DNA of 64,000 nt from Lachnoclostridium sp. An14 (GTDB taxonomy: Bacteria > Bacillota > Clostridia > Lachnospirales > Lachnospiraceae): contig NZ_NFLE01000011.1 in the NCBI RefSeq assembly GCF_002160755.1, positions 47,652-111,651 on the forward strand, in the 5' to 3' direction. This document shows positions 48,312-57,326 of the stretch, one piece after another. Each line of letters starts with the position of its first letter. The stretch's first letter is position 1. The notes under the pieces were generated by a model. That model saw nothing but the letters and a program-made list of their open reading frames with translations, was not told the origin of the DNA and did no database searches. Made by a program: the position numbers and the translations under genes.

Positions 48312-50213
48312 TTGTATTACACCCAAGAACAGATAGACCGGGCGAACCAAGCCGACCTTGTTTCTTTCCTGCAATCACAGGGCGAGCAGCTTACCCGCGC
48401 CGGGAATGAATACCGCTGGAAACGGCACGACAGCTTGACCGTCCGGGGAAACAAGTGGTACAGGCACAGCCAGAGCAAGGGCGGCGGCCCCGTTGATTTT
48501 GTTATGGAGTTTTTCGGCAAGAGCTTCACCGAAGCCGTAGAACTTCTCACAGGAGAAAAGGGAGCCGCACCGCCGCCGGACAGACCTTGCCCCGCGTCCC
48601 TATCCGACTTCCGGCTACCACCCCCAAACAGCGACAACCGAACAGCGAGGAACTACCTCACAACAGCCCGCCGCATTGATGAAGATGTGACGGGCTTTTT
48701 CTTTGCCCGCGGCGATATTTACGAGGACGCAGCCCACCACAACGCCGTATTTGTGGGGCGGGACGAGGACGGAATACCGCGCTACGCCCACAGCAAAGGA
48801 ACGGCGGGAAACTTCCGGCTTGATGTGAAAGGCAGCGACAAAGCCTTTAACTTCTGTTACCGGGGCGAGGGCGAAAGATTGTTTGTCTTTGAAGCACCCA
48901 TTGACCTGATCTCTTTCCTCTGCCTGTTCAAAAAGGAATGGCAGAAGCAAAGCTACCTGTCATTGGGCGGCGTGGGAGAAAAAGCCCTGCTCCGCTTTCT
49001 CTCTGACCGTCCGAACATCAAGACCGTTTACCTCTGCCTTGACAGCGATGAAGCCGGGAACGACGCTTGCAGCCGCCTTGTAAAGCTCATGCCGGAGGGC
49101 TATACCGTCCACCGGCTTATCCCTCTTTTCAAGGATTGGAACGAGGTATTGCAGCACCGGGCAGAAATCACAGACGGGAAGTATATCCGGGAAGCTGTTT
49201 ACGGCTTGAAAGAGCCGCCGCAGGAAGAAACCGTCGAGATTATCCGCATGAGCGAGGTTGACACGCAGACCGTTGAATGGCTATGGGAGCCGTATATCCC
49301 GTTTGGGAAAGTAACCATTGTGCAAGGCAACCCCGGCGAGGGCAAGACCACCTTTGCCCTACGCCTTGCCGCCGCTTGTACCAACCGCAAGCCGTTCCCC
49401 CACATGGCAGCGCATGAGCCATTCAATGTGATTTACCAGACCGCCGAGGACGGTTTGGGCGACACCATCAAGCCCCGCCTTATGGAAGCCGAAGCAGACC
49501 TTGACCGTGTTCTTGTCATTGATGAGAGCAAGCAGGGGCTTTCCCTTTCCGACGAGCGCATAGAGAGAGCTATCCGGCAGACCGGGGCGCGGCTGATTAT
49601 CCTTGACCCCATACAGGCGTACATGGGCGAAAAGACCGACATGAACAGGGCAAACGAGGTGCGCCCCATGTTCCGCCGCCTTGCCGATGTTGCCGAGCGT
49701 ACCGGGTGCGCCGTTATCCTTATCGGACACTTGAATAAAGCCGCCGGAGGACAGAGCGCATACCGGGGCTTAGGTTCTATTGACTTCCGCGCCGCAGCAA
49801 GGAGCGTCCTGCTGATTGGGCGCGTGAAGCGGGAGCCAAATGTGCGCGTTATCGTCCATGACAAATCTTCCCTTGCGCCGGAGGGCAAGCCCGTTGCCTT
49901 TTGCCTTGACCCGGAAACGGGCTTTTCGTGGATAGGCGAGTATGACATTACCGCCGACGAGCTGCTATCCGGCGCGGGCGGCAACACGGCCACCAAGACC
50001 GAACAGGCGGAACGGCTGATACTTGACCTGCTTGCAGACGGGAAAGAGCTTGCCAGCGAGGAAATTGTAAAGGCCGCAGCCGAAGCCGGAATATCTGAAA
50101 GGACGGTGCAGAACGCCAAGCGCAACATGGGCGGTGTTTTGGATGCAAGGCGCGTCGGCGGTCAATGGTACAACTTCATCAAGAAGAAGCAGCCGCCCGA
50201 ACCCGCAAGCTGA
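48312..50213 (+). CDS. Primase-helicase fusion (DUF3991/Toprim plus RepA-like AAA ATPase)
   Basis: 633 residues from the TTG at 48312 (AAAGGAG 8 bases upstream; TTG 48303 abuts it). The N-terminal part (about 1-110) resembles the DUF3991/CHC2-like primase start. The Toprim domain follows (FVFEAPIDLISFL; TVYLCLDSDEAGNDA). The C-terminal RecA/DnaB-like domain has Walker A QGNPGEGKTTFALRLA and Walker B RLIILDPIQAYMG, then an HTH-like end. It would start replication of the transferred or excised DNA of E4. Confidence 0.88.
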   Translation: MYYTQEQIDRANQADLVSFLQSQGEQLTRAGNEYRWKRHDSLTVRGNKWYRHSQSKGGGPVDFVMEFFGKSFTEAVELLTGEKGAAPPPDRPCPASLSDFRLPPPNSDNRTARNYLTTARRIDEDVTGFFFARGDIYEDAAHHNAVFVGRDEDGIPRYAHSKGTAGNFRLDVKGSDKAFNFCYRGEGERLFVFEAPIDLISFLCLFKKEWQKQSYLSLGGVGEKALLRFLSDRPNIKTVYLCLDSDEAGNDACSRLVKLMPEGYTVHRLIPLFKDWNEVLQHRAEITDGKYIREAVYGLKEPPQEETVEIIRMSEVDTQTVEWLWEPYIPFGKVTIVQGNPGEGKTTFALRLAAACTNRKPFPHMAAHEPFNVIYQTAEDGLGDTIKPRLMEAEADLDRVLVIDESKQGLSLSDERIERAIRQTGARLIILDPIQAYMGEKTDMNRANEVRPMFRRLADVAERTGCAVILIGHLNKAAGGQSAYRGLGSIDFRAAARSVLLIGRVKREPNVRVIVHDKSSLAPEGKPVAFCLDPETGFSWIGEYDITADELLSGAGGNTATKTEQAERLILDLLADGKELASEEIVKAAAEAGISERTVQNAKRNMGGVLDARRVGGQWYNFIKKKQPPEPAS

Positions 50214-50218
50214 AAACG

Positions 50219-50252
50219 CAAAGTGCAGACCCTTTGCGCTTTGCACTTTCGC
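50219..50252 (+). terminator. Hairpin after the primase-helicase gene
   Basis: AAAGTGCA pairs with TGCACTTT around a 17-base loop, few bases after the stop. No T run follows, so it may be a weak terminator or part of the element end. Confidence 0.4.
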
Positions 50253-50302
50253 GCTTTCACTTTGATTGTGCGTCAATAACTCAAAATAGCACTTGACAAA
50301 AC

Positions 50303-50970
50303 GCTTCATGGGGCAACGAAAAGGATATAGCGCCGTTCATCAACTCCGATTTCTCCCAAAATATCCTATTGACCGATACGGAGCGGTTGACCCTTGGGAA
50401 GATTGCCGATCCGGAGAAGCGGAATGTCAACCTCAACGTCCTGGTCATCGGGGGCAGCGGCAGCGGAAAAACCCGCTACCACATCAAGCCCAACTTACTT
50501 CAAATGAATGCCTCCTATGTCTGCTCAGATCCGAAAGGAACCGTCGTGGAGGAAGTAGGCCGTGCATTGGTGCAGCAAGGTCATTATAAGCTGAAAATCC
50601 TGAATACCATCGACTTTAGCTGCTCGATGCACTATAATCCCTTCCACTATCTCCACAGTGAAACCGACATCCTCTCATTGGTGACGGTTATCATGGAGAA
50701 CACACAGAGTAAGGAAAGCAAGGGTGGGGACGATTTCTGGAGCAAGGCCGAGGCCCTGTTGTATCAGGCGCTAATCGCCTACATCTACTATGAAGCGCCG
50801 GAAGAAGAAAAGAACATGACCACCCTGCTGGATATGCTCAATGCCTGCGAATGCCGGGAGGATGATGAGAACTTTAAGTCTGCGGTGGATCTGCTGTTTG
50901 AACAGTTGGAGCAGCGCGACGCAAATCATTTCGCAGTGCGCCAATATAAGAAATTTAAGATGGCTGCTGG
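50303..50970 (+). pseudogene. virD4: Central part of virD4 (coupling protein), broken at both ends
   Basis: 222 codons plus two bases. It begins without a start codon at ASWGNEKDIAPF, directly after the end of E4; the N-terminal membrane part (about 130 residues in relatives) is missing. It includes Walker A VIGGSGSGKTRYHIKPNL and SYVCSDPKGTV. It ends at KMAAG where E5 begins. It continues exactly into the fragment at 37718-38539. Thus virD4 has been hit twice, by E4 and by E5. Confidence 0.9.
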
Positions 50971-50976
50971 AGATGT

Positions 50977-51041
50977 ATGCTCTAAGTGACTTCTTAATCA
51001 TGGTTTTTTGTCATGGTTAGTGAAGCAGTCACTTAGAGCAT
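50977..51041 (+). other. Right attachment-end inverted repeat of E5
   Basis: ATGCTCTAAGTGACT and AGTCACTTAGAGCAT form a perfect 15-base inverted repeat. Between them CATGGTT occurs twice in direct orientation. The site starts 7 bases after the virD4 break and ends 22 bases before the recombinase ATG, as expected for recombinase-binding sites at the element end. Confidence 0.7.
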
Positions 51042-51063
51042 TTTCATTTCAGGAGGTACAGCC

Positions 51064-52944
51064 ATGAGAAACGAGAAAATCACCCCTCTGTATGAGCGTT
51101 TGAGCCGCGACGATGAGTTACAGGGCGAGAGCAACTCCATAAGCCATCAAAAGCAGATGTTAGAGGAGTTTGCCCGCCGGAATGGGCTGCCGAACCCCAC
51201 CCACTTCACCGATGACGGCGTATCGGGAACCCGTTTTGACCGCCCTGGCTTTCTGGCGATGATGAAGGAAGTCGAGGCCGGACGGGTGGAGGCCATCGTC
51301 ATAAAGGACATGAGCCGCCTGGGGCGCGACTATCTGAAAGTCGGTCAGGTCATGGAGATTTTGCGGCAGCGCGGTGTCCGGCTGATTGCCATCAATGACG
51401 GTGTAGACAGTCTGAAAGGCGATGATGATTTTACCCCTTTCTGCAACATTATGAACGAGTTTTACGCCCGCGACACCAGCCGGAAAATCCGCTCCGTGTT
51501 CAAGTCCAAAGGCATGAGCGGCAAGCACCTGACCGGCACCGTTATCTACGGCTATCTGTGGAACGAAAAGCGGGAACACTGGCTTGTGGACGAAGAAGCC
51601 GCCGCTGTGGTACGCCATATTTTCGCGCTTGCGATGGAGGGCTACGGCCCCTATCAGATCGCAACCAAGTTGTCAGAAGAAAAAATCGAAATGCCCGCCG
51701 TTCACCTTGCCCGCTATGGCGAAGGAGTAAACAAGAACAAGACCTTTGCGGATATTTATCGTTGGAGTGCCTCTACTGTTGTTGAAATCCTAAAAAAGCG
51801 TGAGTATTTAGGTCATACGGTCAATTTTAAGACCCGCAAGCACTTTAAGGACAAGAAAAGCCACTATGTTGACGAAAGCGAATGGACGATTTTCGAGAAT
51901 ACCCATGAGGCCATCATCGACCAGGAAACCTTTGACAATGTGCAGCGTATCCGGGGAAACGCCAGACGCTACCCGGACGGCTTTGGGGAGGCCCATCCCC
52001 TGACCGGCCTGATGTACTGCGCCGATTGCGGCGGCAAGATGTATGTTCACCGTACCTACAACGGTAAGCGCGTCCCGCAGTACACTTGCGGCCAGTATGG
52101 GAAGTACCCTATCGGCTCCCTTTGCCCCACACAGCACCGTATCAAGGCCGAAGCTGTTCTGACCTTGATTGCCGATATGCTCCGGGCCATCGCGGAGTAT
52201 TCCAGGAATGACCGGGCCGAGTTTATCCGCACCGTACAGGAAACGCAGGCCGCCCAGCAGACCGCCGACATCTCCAAGAAGCGGAAACGGCTGGCCGCCG
52301 CCCAAAAGCGGGCCGGGGAACTGGAACGGCTGATTTGCAAAATCTATGAGGACAACGCCCTGGGCAAGCTGCCGGATGCCCGGTATGAGGCTCTGGACGC
52401 ACAGTATGCCAAAGAGCAGGACGCCCTCAATGCGGAAATCGCTGAACTGGAAAAGGCCGTTACCGGCTATGAGCAGAGCCGGAAATCTGCGGAGAAGTTT
52501 ATTGCCCTGATTGATAAGTACGAGAACTTCGACACGCTGACAAACACCATGCTTAACGAGTTTGTAGAGAAAATCCTTGTCCATGAGCGCGCCCGGAAAG
52601 GCAGCCAGGACACCACACAGGAGGTTGAAATCTACTTCAATTTTGTGGGCCGGTATATCCCGCCTGCCTTGCAGCCTGTTCCCCTGACCCCGGAGGAACA
52701 GGAAGAACTGCGGAAGAAGGAGGAACGCAAGGACAGGCTTCACCAGAACTACTTGCGCCGCAAGGCTAATGGCAAGCAGAAGGAATGGGAAGAACGCTAC
52801 AACGCCAAGCGCAAGGCGAAAATGGAGGCAGCAAAGGCCGCGATCCGGGCCGAGGATATGGAGAAGGGCATTTTTACCACCGTCAGCCAGTTACCCAGGC
52901 AGGAGCCGCGCAAGGCCGCTTTACCGGCCAGCGCCGCAGTTTAA
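51064..52944 (+). CDS. Large serine recombinase of E5
   Basis: 626 residues. The resolvase domain begins PLYERLSRDDELQGESNS (Ser nucleophile in ERLS) and holds VSGTRFDRPGFLAMM and VIKDMSRLGRDYLK. Recombinase domain about 170-300. Zinc ribbon CADCGGKMYVHRTYN then CGQYG and LC. Coiled coil about 395-500 and a basic C-terminus. It matches the TndX/Tn4451-type family in length and order. AGGAGG precedes the ATG. It would cut E5 out of virD4 at the GG dinucleotide, but in the present inverted arrangement the two ends are in the wrong orientation for excision. Confidence 0.93.
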   Translation: MRNEKITPLYERLSRDDELQGESNSISHQKQMLEEFARRNGLPNPTHFTDDGVSGTRFDRPGFLAMMKEVEAGRVEAIVIKDMSRLGRDYLKVGQVMEILRQRGVRLIAINDGVDSLKGDDDFTPFCNIMNEFYARDTSRKIRSVFKSKGMSGKHLTGTVIYGYLWNEKREHWLVDEEAAAVVRHIFALAMEGYGPYQIATKLSEEKIEMPAVHLARYGEGVNKNKTFADIYRWSASTVVEILKKREYLGHTVNFKTRKHFKDKKSHYVDESEWTIFENTHEAIIDQETFDNVQRIRGNARRYPDGFGEAHPLTGLMYCADCGGKMYVHRTYNGKRVPQYTCGQYGKYPIGSLCPTQHRIKAEAVLTLIADMLRAIAEYSRNDRAEFIRTVQETQAAQQTADISKKRKRLAAAQKRAGELERLICKIYEDNALGKLPDARYEALDAQYAKEQDALNAEIAELEKAVTGYEQSRKSAEKFIALIDKYENFDTLTNTMLNEFVEKILVHERARKGSQDTTQEVEIYFNFVGRYIPPALQPVPLTPEEQEELRKKEERKDRLHQNYLRRKANGKQKEWEERYNAKRKAKMEAAKAAIRAEDMEKGIFTTVSQLPRQEPRKAALPASAAV

Positions 52945-52970
52945 CTATCACAGTGTAAAGGAGGACGAAC

Positions 52971-53324
52971 ATGAGCAAATTGACTTACACCCGCTGCGGG
53001 GATTACTACATCCCCGACCTGAAACTGTCCGAGCAGCCGGAGGCCCCCATCGGCAAGTATGGCCGTATGCGGCAACGCTACCTGAAGGAACACCGGCCCG
53101 GCCTTTACAGCAGCTTGATTTTGAGCGAAAAGCTGTACCCGCACCTGTTGGAGATTGACCGGGCGGCGCGGGAGCGCATGGACGCCATGCTGCCCCGCAT
53201 GATGGAGGCGGCGGGCGTCACCGAGGAACTGAAAGCCCGTGACCCCATGCGCTGGGTGGGGCTGATGAACACGCTGAAAGCACAGGCAGAGGAAGTTATA
53301 CAATCCGAGTTGATATTTCAATAA
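52971..53324 (+). CDS. tnpV: TnpV-family protein (E5)
   Basis: 117 residues from MSKLTYTRCGDYYIPDLKLS, with AAAGGAGG upstream and 26 bases after the recombinase stop. Conserved segments: GKYGRMRQRYLKEHRPGLYS and EIDRAARERMDAMLPRM. It is homologous to the tnpV nested in the E3 helicase gene. Family function unknown; often next to serine recombinases, so an accessory role in transposition is a reasonable guess. Confidence 0.8.
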   Translation: MSKLTYTRCGDYYIPDLKLSEQPEAPIGKYGRMRQRYLKEHRPGLYSSLILSEKLYPHLLEIDRAARERMDAMLPRMMEAAGVTEELKARDPMRWVGLMNTLKAQAEEVIQSELIFQ

Positions 53325-53361
53325 TAGGGTGAGCGCCAGAGAACAATCCCTGGCGCTCATT

Positions 53362-54330
53362 TTACTTTCGCTGTGCTGTTTTTCTGTACTCTAACGGCAA
53401 CAACCCAGTGCTTTTGCGAAACAGTTCCGCAAACCTGCTTGAAGTGGAATATCCTACGGTCTGAGCGACTTGTCCCACCGTCAGCTCTGTATATGCCAGC
53501 AGATACTCTGCCTGGCTCATTCGTCGCTGCTGGATGTACTCGGTGATAGTGCAATCGTAGTATTTTTTGAAACAGGTTTTCAGCTTTGTTGTTCCCATAC
53601 AAGCGATTTGCGTCAATCTTTCCAGTGGAATATCAGAAGCATAATGATCGCTCAAATAAGAGGCAACTGTCTGAACACTCGCTATATCTTGTTGCGAGAG
53701 TTTGTGGGCTGTTTTTTCAGGATGTTTCTTTTGGTATTCAACGACCATTGAAACGGCTTCTGCTACTTTGCCTTCATAAAAAAGTTTTGCGGCAATTCCT
53801 TCCCCGCGATAGTCTTTGATTTCTGTGAGCAACCGCGACATTTCTGGAAAATCAGAAGTCTGGTCGATTTTCCGAAAAGCGTCAACTGGATTGATTTGCG
53901 CCTCCGGGTACAGCTTCTTCAGGTAATCTTCATAATACGCCGGTGCAATCTCAATCCCAATCGAACGGATCGGAATATTCTTGTGGATCAATGCTTTATA
54001 GGGTGTGTAGCCTCCAATAAAGGTTTTGATACAACCAGCAGACAATCTGCGGTATGGAGATAGTTCTTCACCGGAAATCGAGTCATAGCGTGTAATGCTC
54101 AAACATTCCGGCAAAGAAAATTCCAGCATGAAATCCTCATGGAATGAAAAGTTGTGTATCTTAATGTCATAAAGGTCTTTCTGTCCATAAGTCCAGTAGG
54201 TGCCTTCTCCGACTTCGGGAGAAAGTTTCCAGCAGACACCCAATGCCCCATATTGCTGGTCGTCCGGGTCACGGATAAAACCGTGTCCAATCAGCAGAGG
54301 TGTATAAAACTGGTCGATAATTTCAGACAT
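53362..54330 (-). CDS. AraC-family regulator of the transport operon
   Basis: 322 residues from MSEIIDQFYTPLLIGHGFIR with AAAGGAGG upstream. The C-terminal AraC/XylS DNA-binding domain (about 220-320) has two HTH units (LERLTQIACMGTTKLKTCFK; VGQVAQTVGYSTSSRFAELFRKSTG). The N-terminal two thirds resemble the YbtA-like regulators of siderophore systems in size. It is divergent from the ECF/ABC operon with 187 bases between, where GGACGAAC occurs twice 21 bases apart. It probably activates the operon on sensing its ligand. Confidence 0.87.
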   Translation of the reverse strand: MSEIIDQFYTPLLIGHGFIRDPDDQQYGALGVCWKLSPEVGEGTYWTYGQKDLYDIKIHNFSFHEDFMLEFSLPECLSITRYDSISGEELSPYRRLSAGCIKTFIGGYTPYKALIHKNIPIRSIGIEIAPAYYEDYLKKLYPEAQINPVDAFRKIDQTSDFPEMSRLLTEIKDYRGEGIAAKLFYEGKVAEAVSMVVEYQKKHPEKTAHKLSQQDIASVQTVASYLSDHYASDIPLERLTQIACMGTTKLKTCFKKYYDCTITEYIQQRRMSQAEYLLAYTELTVGQVAQTVGYSTSSRFAELFRKSTGLLPLEYRKTAQRK

Positions 54331-54361
54331 GAAAACAGACCGCCTCCTTTTTGCAACGATT

Positions 54362-54390
54362 GGACGAACTTTTGAAAGGAACGGACGAAC
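54362..54390. promoter_or_regulatory. Direct repeats in the AraC/ECF divergent promoter region
   Basis: GGACGAAC at 54362-54369 and again at 54383-54390, a 21-base period (two helical turns), the usual spacing for an AraC-type regulator. GGTTAG/CTAACC forms a small hairpin nearby (about 54443-54460). Confidence 0.6.
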
Positions 54391-54517
54391 ATCGCCGGAA
54401 CCTATTGAATGTTGTTCGACACAAGCGTACTGTATTAGATGACGGTTAGCAGCATCTAACCAAAGAATATCACAAACCACTTGTCGAGTCAAGACAACGA
54501 AAGGTAGGAGGATCAAA

Positions 54518-55129
54518 ATGAGTAATCAAGTAAATTCTATGAACAAGGGTCTGACGGTGAAAGATCTGGTAACGACAGGTATTTTTACTGCGCTGGTATT
54601 TGTTTTCGTCTTAGTAGGCGGTATCTTTTTCGCCCCGAACCCGGTGCTCACATTTTTCACGCCAGCCGGGAGCGGCCTGCTTGCCGGGCCAGTCTTTTTG
54701 TTGATGATTGCAAAGGTTCAGAAACGGTGGAGTCTCTCCATCATGGGCGTTGTGATTTGTATTATCTGGTTCGTGACCGGTATGCACTGGGCCTTTGCGC
54801 TGGGCTATTTGATTATGGCGATTGTCGCTGACTTTGTTGCGGGTGCGGGACAGTACAAGAGCAAAAAATTGAACAGCATTGCATACATTCTGTTTTCTCT
54901 CGGCGGCACTGGGTCGTATATCGTTTTCTTTGCCGACCCCAATGGCTGGGCGCAGACCATGCTGGGAAATGGAACCGAGCAGAGCTACATTGACACCATG
55001 CAGGCAACCGCTAACACTGGAATCCTGATTGCCATGTTTGCCGCCGCTATCATTACATCTGCGATTAGCGCCTTTGTGGGCTGCAAAATGCTGAAAAAGC
55101 AGTTTGAAAAGGCGGGTATCACAGCATGA
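54518..55129 (+). CDS. ECF transporter substrate-binding (S) component, MptD/Trep_Strep type
   Basis: 203 residues, six membrane helices (e.g. VTTGIFTALVFVFVLVGGIFF; LGYLIMAIVADFVAGAG; ILIAMFAAAIITSAISAFVG). The family is the MptD-like ECF S component. It would bind the substrate, possibly a metal-chelate, and work with EcfT (55126) and the double ATPase (55848). AGGAGG precedes the ATG. The stop overlaps the ecfT start (ATGA). Confidence 0.85.
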   Translation: MSNQVNSMNKGLTVKDLVTTGIFTALVFVFVLVGGIFFAPNPVLTFFTPAGSGLLAGPVFLLMIAKVQKRWSLSIMGVVICIIWFVTGMHWAFALGYLIMAIVADFVAGAGQYKSKKLNSIAYILFSLGGTGSYIVFFADPNGWAQTMLGNGTEQSYIDTMQATANTGILIAMFAAAIITSAISAFVGCKMLKKQFEKAGITA

Positions 55130-55851
55130 GCGGTGAACGCCATAAGAAAGGGCTTTGGCTCGACCCACGAGCCAAACTCTTTCTTATCCTTTTATGTGTT
55201 TTATCTTCCATGTTCGCCCCTTCGCTTACATATCAATTTACCCTTGTTGTGCTGATCGCGGTATTGGGGGCCTTCTTTGGAAAATGGAAATATGTCATTA
55301 AGGCAGTATGCTTTTATGCGGTTATCTGTGTCCTGACAGTCTGGATTATGGCTGAACTGACAGGAACGCTGCGAACTATGTTCATCGCCTTTTTAGGTTT
55401 GTTCCATAAGGTCTATGCGTGCGGAACCCTGGCCGGAATTGTTCTGACTACCACAAAAGTCAATGAGTTCCTGTCAGCGATGAACCGTGTCCATGCGCCG
55501 AAAAAGTTAGTTATCCCCCTGGCAGTCATGCTGCGGTATATCCCAACCATTCAAGAGGACTGGCGTTATATCAAGGACGCTATGCGGATGAGAGATGTTT
55601 CCCCTTCTCTGGCGGGCTTTCTGGCTCATCCGAGTATGACGGTTGAGTGTATCTATGTGCCTTTGATGATGGCGGCCTCAAAAGCGGCGGATGAACTTTC
55701 CATCGCCTCTGTCACTCGTGGAATTGAAAATCCCCATCCCCGCACCTGTCTTGTCCAGATAAAATGCGGAGCTGCTGATTGGGGCGTTATGGCTGTTGCC
55801 GTAGCTTTTCTGATTTTCGAATTGTGTGTGCGGGGAGGTGTGATTGGGTGA
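55126..55851 (+). CDS. ECF transporter transmembrane (T) component
   Basis: 241 residues with about five membrane helices and the CbiQ/EcfT coupling motifs near residues 140-175 (AVMLRYIPTIQEDWRYIKDAM; ARG-like motif MRMRDVS). It joins the S component to the ATPase. It overlaps both neighbours by 4 bases and so is translated with them. Confidence 0.88.
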   Translation: MSGERHKKGLWLDPRAKLFLILLCVLSSMFAPSLTYQFTLVVLIAVLGAFFGKWKYVIKAVCFYAVICVLTVWIMAELTGTLRTMFIAFLGLFHKVYACGTLAGIVLTTTKVNEFLSAMNRVHAPKKLVIPLAVMLRYIPTIQEDWRYIKDAMRMRDVSPSLAGFLAHPSMTVECIYVPLMMAASKAADELSIASVTRGIENPHPRTCLVQIKCGAADWGVMAVAVAFLIFELCVRGGVIG

Positions 55852-57320
55852 TCGAGTTTGAAAATGTATCGTTTGCCTATACCGGGCAGGAACATGATGG
55901 GCTACGCGACATCAATCTGAAAATTTCGGACGGAGAATGCGTCCTGTTCTGCGGCCGTAGCGGGTGCGGAAAAACAACGATCACAAGGCTGGTGAACGGG
56001 CTGATTCCTCAGTTTTACCAGGGAGAGCTTCAAGGCCGTGTGCTGGTAGACGGCCAGGAAATCAGCAGCCTCCCCATGTATCAGATTGCCGCAAAGGTTG
56101 GTTCGGTTTTTCAAAATCCACGGACACAATTTTTCAATGTGGACACCGACAGCGAGATCGCCTTCGGTATTGAGAATGAGGCCCGCCCTCCCCAGAAATT
56201 GGCCGAGAGGGTAGAACAGACAACAGAGGATCTGCATATCCAGAAGCTGCGAAGCAGGAACATTTTTGAATTGTCCGGCGGTGAAAAGCAGAAAATCGCT
56301 TTTGCTTCTGTCTACGCTATGAACCCGAAAATTTATCTGCTGGACGAGCCATCTTCTAACCTGGACATGACTTCCATTCAGGAATTAAAGGAACACCTGC
56401 GGCTGATAAAAAGCCAGGGCAAAACGATTTTAATTGCGGAACACCGGCTGTACTACCTGATGGAACTTGCAGACCGCATTGTTTATCTTGAAAAAGGGCA
56501 GATCAGAAAAATTTATACGCCGGAGGAATTTCGCAAGCTGCCAGAAGCCGAGCGTGAACACATGGGGCTGCGGGCGGTAGATTTGACAGAGGTACTTCCT
56601 CCACAGAAGTGCCTGCCTGTTTCAGCACCCATACTTGAACTTCAAGATGTAACACTCCGCTACAAAAAGAGGACGATTTTACATCATATCGCCCTCTCCG
56701 CCGCGAAGGGAGAAGTTATCGGCGTGGTTGGTCATAACGGAGCAGGCAAAACGACCTTTTCCCGCGCCTTGTGCGGGCTACATAAGGATTGCGATGGACA
56801 ATTCCTGTGGGATGGCAGACCGATGGACCGAAAGACAAGGCTGAAGAAGTCTTACATGGTCATGCAGGATGTGAACTACGAATTGTTTGCTGACAGTGTG
56901 GAAGCAGAATGCTCCTTTGGTATTCGCAATCCCGATCAGAAATTAGTGACAGAAACACTTGAAAAATTGGGGCTTGTTGCTTACCGGGAACGACACCCGA
57001 ACACCCTGTCAGGCGGTCAAAAACAGCGGGTGGCTGTGGCGGTCAGTATGATCTGCAGAAAAAATCTTCTGGTATTTGATGAACCGACCAGCGGCCTGGA
57101 TTTTGACAGTATGGCACAGGTGGCAGGGCTGATCCGGCGATTATCTGATATGGGAAAAGTTATTTTCATCGTTACCCATGATTTTGAGTTTGTTTGCCGA
57201 ACTTGTTCCCGCGTACTCCATTTTGACGAGGGTGAGATGCCCGATGATTTATCTATGGAAATGAACAATCTCCCCAAACTGAGAGAATTGTTTGCTGTTT
57301 CAACAGGAAAGGACTGGTAA
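55848..57320 (+). CDS. ECF transporter ATPase, two ABC domains fused
   Basis: 490 residues from the GTG at 55848, overlapping ecfT. Domain 1 (about 1-235): Walker A CGRSGCGKTTI, signature LSGGEKQK, Walker B IYLLDEPSS. Domain 2 (about 255-480): Walker A VGHNGAGKTTF, signature LSGGQKQR, Walker B LLVFDEPTS. Both carry a His switch (AEHR; THDF). Most ECF systems have two separate ATPases, here fused into one chain. It energises import with the S and T subunits. Confidence 0.9.
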   Translation: MIEFENVSFAYTGQEHDGLRDINLKISDGECVLFCGRSGCGKTTITRLVNGLIPQFYQGELQGRVLVDGQEISSLPMYQIAAKVGSVFQNPRTQFFNVDTDSEIAFGIENEARPPQKLAERVEQTTEDLHIQKLRSRNIFELSGGEKQKIAFASVYAMNPKIYLLDEPSSNLDMTSIQELKEHLRLIKSQGKTILIAEHRLYYLMELADRIVYLEKGQIRKIYTPEEFRKLPEAEREHMGLRAVDLTEVLPPQKCLPVSAPILELQDVTLRYKKRTILHHIALSAAKGEVIGVVGHNGAGKTTFSRALCGLHKDCDGQFLWDGRPMDRKTRLKKSYMVMQDVNYELFADSVEAECSFGIRNPDQKLVTETLEKLGLVAYRERHPNTLSGGQKQRVAVAVSMICRKNLLVFDEPTSGLDFDSMAQVAGLIRRLSDMGKVIFIVTHDFEFVCRTCSRVLHFDEGEMPDDLSMEMNNLPKLRELFAVSTGKDW

Positions 57321-57326
57321 GAAAAA

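Noticed and set aside
37718..50970. Two independent virD4 genes from two different conjugative elements
   Set aside because: The exact codon-level fit of the two fragments, the single direction of E5 after flipping, and the identical inverted RIT ends favour one gene. It is not fully excluded without sequence beyond 64000.
51808..52743. 311-codon minus-strand frame opposite the E5 recombinase
   Set aside because: Shadow of a conserved gene. No start signal and no recognisable domain.
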